DNA of 64,000 bases from Paulinella micropora (taxonomy: Eukaryota; Cercozoa; Imbricatea; Euglyphida), in contig BJOX01000021.1 of assembly GCA_009731375.1 (NCBI GenBank), positions 432,893 through 496,892 of the forward strand. The letters run 5' to 3'. Positions 15,774 to 26,018 of this stretch are shown one piece after another; within the stretch, counting starts at the first letter, position 1; the number at the start of each line of letters is the position of its first letter. A program made the position numbers and the translations under genes. The notes below the pieces were generated by a model. It searched no databases, had not been told where the DNA came from, and saw nothing but the letters and a program-made list of their open reading frames with translations.

Positions 15774-16624
15774 ACCGGGAGGACAGAGTGTGGCGGTTCC
15801 TCACTTCCACCGATAAGGAAAAGGTAGCCGACAAGATGGAAGCCCGGGCCTTCTTTGGTAAAGAGAAGAGTAAGGTAGTTGAACTGACTAGCGCTCAATT
15901 GCACCAAAAGTTCGGTGGGCCGGGTAGCAACATGCAGAAGCTCATTAGTGAGGCCTATGGGGTCAAGATCGTAGGTGGTAAGACTCATGAGCAAGCCATA
16001 GCTGAGTGCAAGGAGTGCCCGTCAGCCAAAGCCAGCAAGGTGGACCACCCGGAGAGCAACCAGCTAACTCAAGTTGAGAAGTGGGAAGCCCTAGCGTTCG
16101 ACAAATCCGGGTGTTTACGAAAGGCCCTGTATGGAGGGTACTGGTACGGGCTGGTAGGGACAGAGCAAAACACCGGGTATGCCTTCGGCCTTCTTCTCAA
16201 GGATGGGAAGGCCGAGCCTCAAGTTCGATTTATGCAAGGGTGCAAGAACTTTCTGGAGACCCAAAGTGGGGTCAAACTCAAAGAAATCCGGGTAGACGGT
16301 GAGCACGTGTCAGAAGAATTTCAGCAGCTAGTCCGGGCCACCGGGGTCAAGAAGCGCATCAACACCCTCAACGAGCACAACAAGAACGCATATGCTGAGG
16401 TGTCACAGCGCGACTTTTGGCGCAGGGCTCGACACAACATGGTCCGGGCGCAACTACCCTACGGGTTGTTAGGGTATGCTTGGCAGCATGCCATCTTGCT
16501 GCACAACCTTTCACCCAAGAGGTCTGGCGGAGATGTGAGGATGTTTGAGCTCCTACCGCGTGAGAAAGGTGAACTGGTTAGCGTATCTGCACGCGTTTGG
16601 TTGCCTCTGCCATGTGGTGATTGA
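15764..16624 (+). pseudogene. copia pol: integrase catalytic core
   Basis: Contains the end of the pre-integrase region (Cys pair in CKECPSAKA) and an RNase-H-like integrase core. Candidate acidic residues are the Asp of WEALAFDKSG, the Asp of IRVDGEHVSEEF and a Glu in the following helix (NAYAEVSQRDFW). Integrase joins element cDNA to host DNA. The order after protease and before reverse transcriptase fits copia. The frame overlaps the previous one by 10 nt and passes to frame 3 near 16560. Confidence 0.75.
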
Positions 16625-16898
16625 CGGAAAGTTAGGGCACGAGGAGAGCCGGGCTCATATGGCAGCCTGGCTAGGTTTGAGCTTAGAGCACTCCGCCCAT
16701 CTAGTTTTGTGTGAGGGCCGGGTCTTTCCGTGGCGAAACGTGCAAAACTTCAATGATGACCAACCGGCGTGGCCCTTACTAAAGCCTTACTGGGAGAAGA
16801 AGGGCATCAGCCTTGAGAAGTTCAAAGGGGAGATAATGGTTGAGGATGCGGACCTTGATCAGCTCTTCGTTCCCAACTCCCTGGTAGGGGTGACCTAG
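16545..16898 (+). pseudogene. copia pol: integrase C-terminal part
   Basis: Reads HAFGCLCHVVIDGKLG...AAWLGLS, the conserved segment after the copia integrase core. The first roughly ten residues are probably out of frame. It ends at a TAG (16896-16898), after which the same frame continues openly with an acidic linker into reverse transcriptase, so this stop is an in-frame nonsense codon. Confidence 0.7.
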
Positions 16899-18524
16899 AC
16901 CGGAGCGGTAGAGCCATCCAAGGGTAAGGGGGAGTCTAAGGACTCCGACTCCGACGGCGAGGTAGAGGAAGTTACCCCGGAGCAAGAAGCCCGAGAGGAG
17001 GCCGAGGCCAAGAAACCTGCTATCAAATCGGAGAGTGAAATCAAGGAGCAGCTGACCGAGTTAGGTGACCTTGAGGGCCGGTGGGTGGCCACTCCTGCCG
17101 TCCAGTGGGGGTGGGCATGGGCTAAGCAAACCTACGGTGTTGGTTTTCGAGATCGTATCAGACGCGGTCAAGTACAGGGTGTTAGTGAGCCCATTTGGGT
17201 GGCAAAGAAGAAGAAGAACGAACCCGCGCATTGGGTGAAGTTTGAGGATTCCGACACTCCGGATCGTATGATGGACACGGAGATAGTCCGATACCTGGCC
17301 CCTGACACTGAGTCCGCCCATGCGGCTACCTTTACTAGACCGGTGAGTGAGAAACAAGCCGATGAGTTAGGGTATTGGGATGACGCCCGGGCGGAAGAGA
17401 TGGCCACCTTATGGGAGAACGGGTGTTTCCGGCGTGTGAAGGCCGACCAAGTCGATCGTAAGGATATCTGTGAGGGGCGTTTCGTGGACGCAACCAAAGA
17501 GTCCGGAGGTGAGATCCTTAAGTTCAAGAGCCGGTGGACGGCCAAGGGGTATTCGATGATCCAAGGCTGGCATTTTGGAAAAAGGGACTTTCCTACCCCT
17601 TGTGCACTTACCATTCTGTTGTTGTTCGCGCTCACTGTGTTTTTCGGGCTGGTACTGTCGAAGTGGGATGTCGGAACAGCTTACACTGAGGCTTCAGCGG
17701 CAGAGAAAGGGTATCGTCCGACGTACATCTGGCCACCGTTTGGCTTAGAGGAACCGGGTTATGTTTGGGAAATGTTGCGAGCTCTTTACGGCCGACCGGA
17801 TGCGGGGCGCAAGTGGTGGCGTTACAAACTAGTGCCGTTCCTTGAGAGTTTGGGCTTCAAAGCCCATGTCGCGTTTCCTTGTTTCTTTTGGCGTTGGTTG
17901 CCCGGCAGTGACAAGCCGGACTTTGTTTTTGTGCACGTGGACGACATGATGGGTGCGTTCAGTAGCAAGCAAGTTGAGGTTGAGTTCCTAGCAGCCGGTA
18001 AGAAGGCCTTTAAGGTCTTTAAGCAGGCCCCCACGGGCGTAGTGGGTTTGAACATAGAAGATAGGGAGGACTGTCGTTCCGGCCGTACCATCAAGATCTC
18101 TCAAGAGGACTTCATCCGTGAGGCGGTCGAAAAGCTGCAGTGTGGTGGGTTACCTCATGCCGATTCGCCGTGGTTAATGCCGGGAGTGCGAGCCGGCAAA
18201 CAGTCCGTGTTAGAGCAGTTCTCTCCTCAGCACATCGTAGGGGTCCTTTTATGGACCCGCATCACCCGGCATGAGGTTTTGGGCCCTCTGGGAGAGGTGG
18301 CCACCCATGCCTCCAAGCCGGAGCTCTTCAACTACCAACAAGCTGAGCAGGTAGTTCGGTACCTTCACGGTACCCGTGCCAAAGGGATCCGCTTTTCTAA
18401 AGCGAGTGGCACCCGCCTCCTTTCGTGGGCGGACTCCAGCTGGAAAGGCACCCCCGAGGATCGGCGGGCTCGCCTGGCTGGATTTCATTTCTTTCTGGGA
18501 GGCTCTGTACTCCCTTCAGCATGA
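16899..18524 (+). pseudogene. copia pol: reverse transcriptase
   Basis: After an acidic linker, the copia RT domain is clear: LSKWDVGTAYTEA (first catalytic Asp), the LRALYGRPDAGRKWW box and FVHVDDMMGAF, in which the usual YVDD reads HVDD. The tether to RNase H (RYLHGT) and its first Asp (LSWADSSWKG) follow. It copies element RNA into DNA. The frame is lost at 18524 just after the RNase H start. Confidence 0.85.
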
Positions 18525-18529
18525 AGAGG

Positions 18530-19051
18530 AACATATCTGTTCCCGTACCCGGAGAGGGTTCTTCGAGGGATCGGGTCGAGGCAAAGGCCAAGGCGACGGC
18601 GGATGAGCTGGTGGCGGCCGTGGCAGGCGACGGCGATGAGGCCCAGGCAGGCGATGGCGAGCGGCTGGTGCCTGCGGCGCCGGAGGCGTCATCGTGCGAG
18701 GCCGAAGTGTACGCCATGGTCGAGGCGTACCACGGCCAAGACAAAATACGTAATGTTATACAGGGGATCGAAGATGGCCGGGTCGCTGCCGCGCTGGGCC
18801 CGTACTGGTGGGGGGAGCCCCCTATCCTGTACGGGGACAACCAGGGAGCTTTGGACCTGGCTGAGACTAATGTTTTTGCACGTAAGTTAGGTCACATCGA
18901 TCTGCGCTGCGCCATCGTAAACCAGAAGGTGGATTCGGGGCTCGTAATCAACGAGAAGGTCGCGTCGGCTGAGAACGTGGCCGACATCAACACTAAGCCC
19001 CTTCGCGGGGCGGCATACGATCGGCTCGTTCGGCGGGTGGCCCAGGATTGA
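18530..19051 (+). pseudogene. copia pol: RNase H C-terminal part
   Basis: Reads SSCEAEVYAMVEA (catalytic Glu), LYGDNQGALDLAE (catalytic Asp), KLGHIDLRCAIV and NVADINTKPLRG, the standard end of copia RNase H. About 50 residues of Ala/Asp-rich sequence are inserted between the first Asp in the previous frame and the Glu. It removes RNA from the RNA-DNA hybrid during reverse transcription. Confidence 0.85.
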
Positions 19052-19378
19052 GCAAGACTCGGGCGGGCTCCTTTGGCTGGAGCCACCTGCCCAAATGCGA
19101 CGAAGTGGCGGGCGTACCGGGGTTGAGTGCGCCCTGGCAAGTGGACTTTCAACTTCAGCATGGACTCCATTTTTGGATAGTATGCTGTTTTTAGGACCTA
19201 GAATAGATCACCCGATTGCAAGGGGGTAGTGGATAGTATAGTATGCTAGGTTCCGAACTCCACAGGAGATGTAGGCTAGCATAGTTAGAATTGCTTTTAG
19301 ACGCGCAACCGTTGTCTAAGTTTATCGTGTTTTGCAATGGACACCTAATATTTAAGTAGTCTAATTAAGGGGGAGCAT

Positions 19379-19713
19379 TGTAAATTAATTAGCTCCTTAA
19401 TATTCTGATAGTCCGTTAGTTGTAGTTCATATGCGTTATTGGTCGTTTACCGTTATTATTAGTTGTTATTAAGTTGTACCAGTTTTAGTACTATTAGTGG
19501 TACTGGTGGCACCGGCTTTTTAGCCATTTCCTTTTTGTCCCATATCAGTGGGCATTTTCTGTCTCTGGCACATCTTTCAGTTTCGGTAGATCGACTGGCG
19601 GGAATTGTACGCAGTATTGTTAAATTCTGTGATTGTGAAAGTCTGAGACCGGTAGCACGGGGGACGCCTCTGTTGCCGGTTGACGTCGTGATCATTGCGG
19701 AGCCGAAGTTCCA
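19379..19713 (+). repeat. 3' LTR of copia element
   Basis: 335 bp, nearly identical to 10641-10975. It is preceded by the purine tract AAGGGGGAG and GCAT. Confidence 0.9.
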
Positions 19714-20500
19714 TTGGTCTGGTCTATGCGTTTTATATATCCACTGCTCCGTCTATCCGTGGGTTAATGCACTTAGTTGCAACACCCCGTAGCGGGTATG
19801 CAGGTTGAAAGGAAATCAGCACCTGTATGACGCAAATATTTCATATTTCCGTCATAAAAGAGGGAAGGGGTACTGTAGGCATCACCCCCCCGGATAGCCG
19901 GAAAAAAGTACCCTTTTTCTGATGTCAGGTGCGCCTAGTTTTTTCCCATTATTTTCAATATCGTTTGGCCGGATTTGACCAAATGCCATTTTAACCTTGG
20001 TCGTTTTGCCGTTCTTTTTCGGCTTCACTGAGCTAATATAACGAGACATCATTCTCCTTTGGGGATTTGTGTCTGGTTGTATTACCGACTTTTTGCAGAG
20101 CTATCTTCGGGGATTGTAACATGTCATAGGACGGACAGTTCACAATACCAATAAGTATAGCTAGGGTATCGTAAATTACTGATTAGGAAACATTTATTAA
20201 TACATCATTCACCAGTCAATAATTTACCTCTGCTTTATTTACCTAACTCAGATAGAGTCATATTGTAATCATGGTGAGGGTAGGTTATTACCTTGATCTA
20301 AGTTAGTTTAGTGACGTGGCAGTTTTGCTTGCCGCGGGATAGTTCCGACTCTTTGCCGTTTTACTCATTAAAGTGTTTCACACCAATCCTGAAAGTGAAT
20401 TCCTAGAAGTTGAGCTAGGCGCGGCTCCCGGTTGTCACAGTCTCTGAAAGGAGACGGTAAAGGTCTTTCATGAGCAAGACTGAGTTACCAAAACTTGGGT
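19714..20500. other. Spacer between two retroelements, no gene seen
   Basis: Ordinary-complexity sequence without convincing ORFs. Part of it may be the LTR and leader of the decayed element that begins near 20500, but no second LTR was found to prove it. Confidence 0.5.
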
Positions 20501-20501
20501 T

Positions 20502-22234
20502 ATGAGCCTTCAAGTTGAGACCGACAAAGAGAAGGGAGTTAAACAGACGAGCATCCCTGTGTTGGATGGCTCGAATAGGAACTTTCCCAGACTTCCAATG
20601 GAAGATCATAGCCTACGCCCGCAAGGCGTGAGTGCATGGCTAGGAGAAGTGGTGAAGCAGGCGTTCGCAGACGTCCGGCCCTGCAAAAGCCAAGGTCAGG
20701 TATCCTTATGACATCGCCAAAGCGATGGAAATTGAGGGCGGCAAGGAGTTGCCGGACGAGCCGGACTCGGAAGAGACCCCCACAGACGATTCTGACACAG
20801 AGAGCGAGACAGACAGTTCTAGTCAGCAGCAGAGAACTAGGCCTCAGACCGTCAAGAGAGAAGGGAAGGCTACAGACCCAAAACCAGCTAACTGTGCTAG
20901 GTTGTCAGAAGAGCAGAAGACGAAATGGAGTCTCAGAGAAAAGAAAGAAGACTGAGGTGAAGAGAGAGAGAGAGAAGAAAAGCATCTAAGAAGCAACATT
21001 CACTCCGCACACGCACACTCACAAAAGAGAAGAAATACTATGAACGCATGCGACAGTTGCAACTCATGCTTGCCATTGCATTCTCTCACCACACCGTAGT
21101 CAGATTTTTGCGAACACAACACACCACGGGACCGATAGAGGTGATAGACTCGGGTTGTGAGAGCTCAATTCGGTTCACTTCATTTCGTGTGTACAAAAAC
21201 ACGTGAAAGCCAAAGTTTTCGAGCAAACCTATCCCAAGCCAGGACAGAACGTTGACATGTGGCTAAATGACTACCTTTCCCTAAAGTTAGAGGTAGAGAG
21301 CAATATGGCTCACCCATTTGAAGATGATGAAATGGCTAGGAGGTTGCTGGAAAAGCTTTCTAAGCAACCAGCATTTGGGGAGCAACACAGAGCTTTGTAC
21401 TATTCGTTGCCTGATACGGGAAAACCCAATTTCAATCAAATGATTAAGGCTGCGAGGGACACGTGGTTGTTATGGAGAAAGGATAGGTGGAGAGAGACAG
21501 AAGAGAGAAAAGAGAAACCCCATAAGAAGAGACCAAAGAAAGAGGCAGCTCTCATGCTAGATGATCAGGATACCGGGGGGGGNNNNNNNNNNNNNNNNGG
21601 GGGGGGGGGGGGGGGGAAGGAGGCTCTAGGGGCAAACCACTAACTAAGTTAAAGAAGGGTGACTCATGGTGGCTTAAGGTCACGTGCTATGGCTGCAACA
21701 CAAAGGGCCATACTAAGCGGTTCTGTCCCCAGATTCCAGAAGGGCAAAAAGAGCAAAGAGGACAAAGGTGAGGCTGACACCAAACCCTTTGGAAAGCCCA
21801 CCAAACCCCATAAAAACACTAAGAAGAAGGGAAAACGGGACATCGCTCTTATAAGAGAAGAGGAGGTTGAGGGTGACTCTGAGTCAGAGTCAGATAGCGA
21901 TGCCTTGCTCATGTTCGAAACGGGGGAAAATGAAGAGGGAGACGATGGGGAAACCCCTGCGGAAGAGAGAGATAAGGGGAGAGGGGATGTCGAGTCTGGG
22001 GAACCTCAGATTGTGCCAGGTGTCCGCCCCGTATTAGCTAGTCAGAACAACAGCGGGAGTCCTGCAATAAGACCGGCTAGGGATGAAGGTAAAAACTTAC
22101 CTCGCCCCAACTCCAGCTCTCTGAGGCAGCTACCTAGTGACGCTGTCACCCCTCTCACCCCCACATTCAACCAAACACCGCAACGCACAGCACCCCTCAC
22201 ACCTCCTAGAACGTTAGGGAGCCATACCCCCTAA
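20502..22234 (+). pseudogene. Second, decayed retrotransposon gag
   Basis: Fragments in different frames resemble copia-type gag. Near 20555-20630 the frame reads VLDGSN then, shifted by one, TFPDFQWKIIAYARKA before a stop. At 21203-21592 a helical gag domain reads LNDYLSLKLEVESNMAHPF...LLEKLS. At 21685-21726 there is a CCHC zinc knuckle (CYGCNTKGHTKRFC). An acidic tail follows to 22234. An N gap with poly-G flanks (21593-21616) interrupts it. No protease, integrase or RT follows, so only the gag end remains. Confidence 0.6.
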
Positions 22235-22277
22235 AACCCCAGAACTCTTCAGTGTCACACTACCAGGACAAACCCTG

Positions 22278-22560
22278 TCATGTTTTACATGACAAGTGCA
22301 TGTAAAGCACAATAACCGTGCATTTTACATGACCCAGTCATGTTTTACATGATAGGTCATGCTTTGCATGACCCCTGTCATGTAAAACATGATATTGTCT
22401 TTTATTAAAACGGAAAAAAAAACATGATAATATCATGTAATACATGATTATATCATGTAATACATGACATTGTCATGTAATCCATCATGACAAAGTCATG
22501 TAAAGCATGATTTTATCATGTAAAACATGACATTATCATGTACAACATGATATTGTCATG
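22278..22560. repeat. Array of CATG-centred imperfect palindromes (left block)
   Basis: About a dozen copies of a 15-mer of the form TCATGTnnnACATGA (for example TCATGTTTTACATGA at 22278-22292, TCATGTAATACATGA, TCATGTAAAGCATGA), mostly spaced so the period is about 24 nt. Each unit is an imperfect palindrome, and units vary at the centre. A second block of the same units is at 23989-24103. Such arrays resemble the homologous-region repeats of baculoviruses (enhancers and origins) or protein-bound iterons. The function here is unknown. Confidence 0.75.
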
Positions 22561-22746
22561 TATTATTAATATCAATATCCGGTTCCGCCCCGGCCCCCGT
22601 ACCGCTCCGGTCCCCGTACCCCTCCGGTCCCCGTACTGCCNNNNNNNNNNCCCCCCCCCCCCCCCCCACCACCACTTTCCTCTTGCACAAGGTAATGTGA
22701 CTAAGTATAAAAATTTCATACAAGGTAAAGTAAACTTTATTATAAT

Positions 22747-23412
22747 TCATGACTCACAGCGAAAAGACACAGTTTTTTGGCACCGCTTTCCAATTTCTAT
22801 CACTCTCTGCCAACTTTCAGCAGTAAGCCTTTTGCAGATTTTGCTACAAGGTTCACTACCATCCTCAAATAACAAAGTTCCCAACTCCAAGTCTCTGTCG
22901 CACACAAAACCAAAATAAGGCCTGCATGCCTCACTAGCTGAGTTTCCTTTAAAAATAACCTTAGGATTACCCTCCTTATCAAAATCCTTATCTGACAAAA
23001 AAGCTGGATAAAACAAAGGAGGTTTGTCAGGCATTTGTCCTGTCTTGACAGACATCGAACCATACCATTGCACCACGTGTGTGTCGCTATCATGTGTATA
23101 TATATCCTTGTTATTATTACCTCCGCTATTTCCTCCCTCCCTGTCATAAAAACTTTTCAATGAGACATTCATACAGCCTGATAGATGTCGTTGTCTATAC
23201 CAATCTATGCTACCCTTGTACATGACCACATACATATACGTCCACTCCCCGTCCTGGTCACCTGACCTAGGAAGGAGGTAGAACCTGTCACGCAGCCAAG
23301 GGGACTTGACACCGCACCCAGAGCTGCGAGTGTCTGCGAACCTGCACCATCCCATACACAAGTAAGTAGAAGCAGCGTTTGCACAAAGTAAGATACAACC
23401 AAAACAAAACAA
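22747..23412 (-). CDS. Cys-rich, possibly secreted protein of unknown function
   Basis: A frame of about 221 codons with ten or more Cys and many aromatic residues, suggesting a disulfide-rich extracellular protein. The first 20 residues are hydrophobic (FCFGCILLCANAAST), like a signal peptide, but no ATG precedes them: the first ATG comes at about codon 20 (MGWCRFAD). The true start may be a non-ATG codon or lie in an upstream exon. It ends close to the left palindrome array and is 7 nt from the next gene on the same strand. No family is recognised. Confidence 0.5.
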   Translation of the reverse strand: MFCFGCILLCANAASTYLCMGWCRFADTRSSGCGVKSPWLRDRFYLLPRSGDQDGEWTYMYVVMYKGSIDWYRQRHLSGCMNVSLKSFYDREGGNSGGNNNKDIYTHDSDTHVVQWYGSMSVKTGQMPDKPPLFYPAFLSDKDFDKEGNPKVIFKGNSASEACRPYFGFVCDRDLELGTLLFEDGSEPCSKICKRLTAESWQRVIEIGKRCQKTVSFRCES

Positions 23413-23419
23413 TGATCAC

Positions 23420-23721
23420 CTACGATTTGGGCTGCAACTTCTTTGTGACGATGCGCTCGTCAGGGTCTGCTTCTTGTTCTTCCGGTGTTGGCTGCCGCTC
23501 GGGTGGCTTCTCCGCTTTGCTGGGTTTCCCACTTGGGGCTTTTCCCGCTGCGGCAGCTGCCTGGGCAGTGTGACTGCGTGTTGCCTTGGCGGGCGATGCA
23601 GCCGCTGTAGCCTTCGCTTTCTTTCTTCTCTCCCTCGCCTTCCGCCTCCTCCTGCTCGTCCTCCTCCTCCTCCTCCTCGCCGTCCGCAGCGCTCCGCTCC
23701 TCCTCTTGGTCTTGGACTGGT

Positions 23722-23820
<99 letters not shown>

Positions 23821-23938
23821 NNNNNNNNNNGGCTGAGGCTGGAGGCTCTACCGCCTCCTCCTCGTCTATTGCTGCCAGGCCATCGTCCTCAACTACACCT
23901 CCTTCTGAATCACTGTACGTGTCGTCATACGCAGTCAT
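23420..23938 (-). CDS. Acidic-basic bipartite protein, interrupted by poly-C and gap
   Basis: The N-terminal part is acidic (Asp/Glu/Ser-rich, beginning MTAYDDTYSDSEGG) and the C-terminal part is very basic (RRRRRRTSRRRRKARERRKK then Ala/Lys/Pro-rich), as in chromatin or nucleic-acid-binding proteins. A 98-nt C homopolymer (23723-23820) and a 10-nt gap separate the halves, so the middle is unreliable. The start is uncertain: a GTG at 23968 follows an in-frame stop, and the first ATG gives 23938. The palindrome array begins about 20 nt upstream of the GTG. Confidence 0.5.
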
Positions 23939-23988
23939 ATATGGTGCCAGGTCTGACTCCAATTCCACCTAGTGCACAACATACAATG

Positions 23989-24103
23989 TCATGTAATACA
24001 TGATAACATCATGTTTAACATGTTTTCATCATGCTTTCACACACAAGCAATGAAATCATGCAATACATGATAAAGTCATGTAGAACATGATTCTATCATG
24101 CAT
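23989..24103. repeat. Array of CATG-centred palindromes (right block)
   Basis: Four or five TCATGnnnnnCATGA-like units, the same type as 22278-22560. The stop codon of the minus-strand gene ending at 24096 lies inside the array. The two blocks frame the gene pair 22747-23938. Confidence 0.7.
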
Positions 24104-25214
24104 CTGACCCCCCCCCCCTCCTTTCTCCCAAGCCAAGGTGTACTACCTTATCCCACCATTCCGGCGGCTCTGCACGTATCTCGCTAGTAACGTCGCACAC
24201 CAAGTATTTTGTCAAGTCCAACAGCAAGATGGGTCGAGATGAGGTCCTTTTGGCTCCCGCACCCCTCCTTTTGGACTTGTACGACGCGGCCAGAGATCCA
24301 ATCGTGACCTGCTTGCAGAATACCTTTCCTCCCACTTGTGGCGAGCCGTCGTAGGTAGCAGCCAGTGTCTTAGACGCCTCGCCGACGAACGCGAACTTCT
24401 TCGACACCTTCTTGTTGTTGCGCCTGATATCCATGGCCTCCACCACGCACGTCTGTGCAGGCAGGACCAGGTCGTGCCACTTGTGCTTCCCACCGTTCCA
24501 GGCGCTTCTGCAAAGGATCCGCGCGCGGAGGCAGATCGCATGACCAGACTTCTTATTCATGACGTACGTGGTGAAGAGGCTCAACCCAAGCGTCGGAGGC
24601 TGGAACTCGAACGGGGCTCCTTCACCGTCGACGATGCAAACCTCTTGCTCACCTCCCAAGCCTGGGATCGGATACGTGTACAAGGGTTTGTCTTTCGGAT
24701 ACATGGCGAAGTGAGGGTGGCCTGGTTCACGATCCAAGAGCGTCGCAGTAAGGTATACACCTGGGCTATCCACGTCTGAGACCTGGATGCTTTTCAGCTG
24801 TTGCTGGCCAGTGAGTTTGTGATCAACCCATGGACTGTCCTTGGCATTCTGGTCCCCGGAGCCAGAAGCCGAGGAGGACGAGGAGCTAGCGGACGAAGAG
24901 CTAGAGGACGAAGAGGAAGCGGACGAAGAGCTAGCGGCCTTGGACTTCTTGGCGGTCTTAGGCTTGTCGGCGGTCTTGGGCTTGTCGGCGGTCTGAGGCT
25001 TGTCGTCGGCCGCAGACTCCTCGGCGTCCTGAGACCCCTCGGCGGCCTTACGCTTCTTGGCGGCTGGTTCATTGACCGTAGACGCTGACTTCAGAACGTC
25101 GGAGACGCAGGCACCACGCAAGCGCTGCGTAAATCCACAGTTGTGGCACTTCTCAGTCCCTACGAGGAGGGGCTGATTGCAGTAAGGGCCCTCGCACTCA
25201 AAGTGCTTCCCCAT
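24096..25214 (-). CDS. Zinc-ribbon protein with Ser-rich linker, unknown function (372 aa)
   Basis: ATG at 25212-25214. Residues 1-30 hold four Cys in a zinc-ribbon-like arrangement (CEGPYCNQ...CHNC). Residues 50-120 are Lys/Ala repeats (KPKTADKPKTA) and a long Ser/Ala tract. A globular domain of about 230 residues with several predicted beta segments follows. I do not recognise it; a nucleic-acid-binding role would fit the zinc ribbon. The start is 12 nt from a TA microsatellite that borders the PLV. Confidence 0.65.
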   Translation of the reverse strand: MGKHFECEGPYCNQPLLVGTEKCHNCGFTQRLRGACVSDVLKSASTVNEPAAKKRKAAEGSQDAEESAADDKPQTADKPKTADKPKTAKKSKAASSSSASSSSSSSSSASSSSSSASGSGDQNAKDSPWVDHKLTGQQQLKSIQVSDVDSPGVYLTATLLDREPGHPHFAMYPKDKPLYTYPIPGLGGEQEVCIVDGEGAPFEFQPPTLGLSLFTTYVMNKKSGHAICLRARILCRSAWNGGKHKWHDLVLPAQTCVVEAMDIRRNNKKVSKKFAFVGEASKTLAATYDGSPQVGGKVFCKQVTIGSLAASYKSKRRGAGAKRTSSRPILLLDLTKYLVCDVTSEIRAEPPEWWDKVVHLGLGERRGGGSDA

Positions 25215-25225
25215 GTCCAGGTCTT

Positions 25226-25230
25226 CCGCT

Positions 25231-25282
<52 letters not shown>
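25226..25282. repeat. TA microsatellite at the PLV left border
   Basis: An uninterrupted TA run between the zinc-ribbon gene and the AT-rich viral segment. TA tracts are common break and insertion sites. Confidence 0.8.
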
Positions 25283-25285
<3 letters not shown>

Positions 25286-25287
25286 CA

Positions 25288-25347
25288 CATAACGAAGTTA
25301 TGGGATATACAAACGAAGGTTGTATATCATTTTATGGAATAAAATGG
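25288..25347. terminator. Three tandem triloop hairpins
   Basis: Consecutive inverted repeats: CATAAC-GAA-GTTATG (25288-25302); GATATACAAAC-GAA-GGTTGTATATC (25304-25328, one mismatch); CATTTTAT-GGA-ATAAAATG (25329-25347). All three have a GNA triloop. They lie downstream of the minus-strand ORF 25606-25928, so 3'-end formation is one reading; a terminus or origin structure at the PLV edge is another. Confidence 0.5.
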
Positions 25348-25605
25348 TGTGTAGTCGTTATTTTGGCTAAATCTCTCTTAGTGTGTCTAGTTTTCCATTT
25401 TTTGTCAAAACAAAGGTGTGTTTTTGTAAAACATATGTCTCTTTTCTGTTTTCGTGTGTGTGTTTTATGTGTTTTATGTGCTTGTATTGAATAGTTGAAT
25501 AGACATGTCCATAAAACATAAATGATCATCCACAATACACACAAGCACACACAAAGCACACAAATGGGGGAGGGGGGGAAGGGGGGGAGGGGGCANNNNN
25601 NNNNN

Positions 25606-25928
25606 TCCTCTGTCAGTTTCTCCATCTGCTCCTCTTTCTCCCTCTCTGCTTCTTCCTCTTTCTGCTTGAGATATTCTCCTTTGTATTTTTCCAATACTAC
25701 CTTATTGATTTCCCTATATTTTTTCTGTTGCTCTTTAACCTTGTCCTTATTTTTCTTATAATATTCCTTTCGTTGTTCGTTTATCTTATCTCTGTTTGCT
25801 TCTCTATATTTCCTCTGTTGCTCTTTGATTTTTTCCTTATTGTTTTTCACATACTTTGCCCTATATTGTTGCCTCTTTGTATTGGGGGCGTGTAATAAAA
25901 ATTTTATTTCTTCCGCTATAGACCCCAT
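25606..25928 (-). CDS. PLV Tyr/Asn/Lys repeat protein, C-terminus lost in gap
   Basis: Starts at ATG 25926-25928 (MGSIAEEIKFLLHAPN). A repeated motif of about 11-13 residues follows, of the form Y-x3-N-x2-K-x3-Q-x-x-K (YREANRDKINEQRKEYYKKN), then a Glu/Lys coiled coil. The same repeat style ends the GIY-YIG protein at 31068-31607, and such repeats are frequent in algal viruses next to homing-type nucleases. The 10-nt gap at 25596-25605 removes the end; the frame beyond it is not credible. Confidence 0.6.
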
Positions 25929-26018
25929 TGTATATACTATGAATAGTATATGTTTAATACATAATTCACATGGTTGAATATAAAAGCAGGGTGAGTGAAA
26001 ATGCTTTAGTTTATATCT

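Larger units (their letters stand above)
10641..19713 (+). mobile_element. Ty1/copia LTR retrotransposon (about 9.1 kb)
   Basis: Two 335-bp direct LTRs, beginning TGTAAATTAA and ending GTTCCA, bracket gag, protease, integrase, reverse transcriptase and RNase H in that order. Integrase before reverse transcriptase is diagnostic of the copia superfamily. A purine tract (AAGGGGGAG) lies just left of the 3' LTR as the polypurine tract. The TGGGTTGTGAGCC following the 5' LTR is a possible primer-binding site. I see no matching target-site duplication (TGCAT on the left, TTGGT on the right). Several frame changes and an in-frame stop interrupt the coding region, so this copy is probably not autonomous unless they are assembly errors. 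Confidence 0.93.

Noticed and set aside
10641-19718. Target-site duplication of the copia element
   Set aside because: The five bases outside the LTRs (TGCAT and TTGGT) differ, and the shared GCAT before both LTRs is not in the right position for a duplication.
22278-24103. CRISPR-like array
   Set aside because: Units are palindromic and variable with AT-rich spacers of about 9 nt, far shorter than CRISPR spacers, in a eukaryotic context without cas genes.
24336-25088. Plus-strand ORFs opposite the zinc-ribbon gene
   Set aside because: Shadow frames of the minus-strand gene, which has an ATG, a zinc ribbon and a coherent domain.
25332-25595. C-terminal continuation of the Tyr/Asn repeat protein beyond the gap
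   Set aside because: Composition changes completely after the N run (Cys/Leu/Thr/His-rich reading of a TG/CA-rich segment), so the frame is probably chance.
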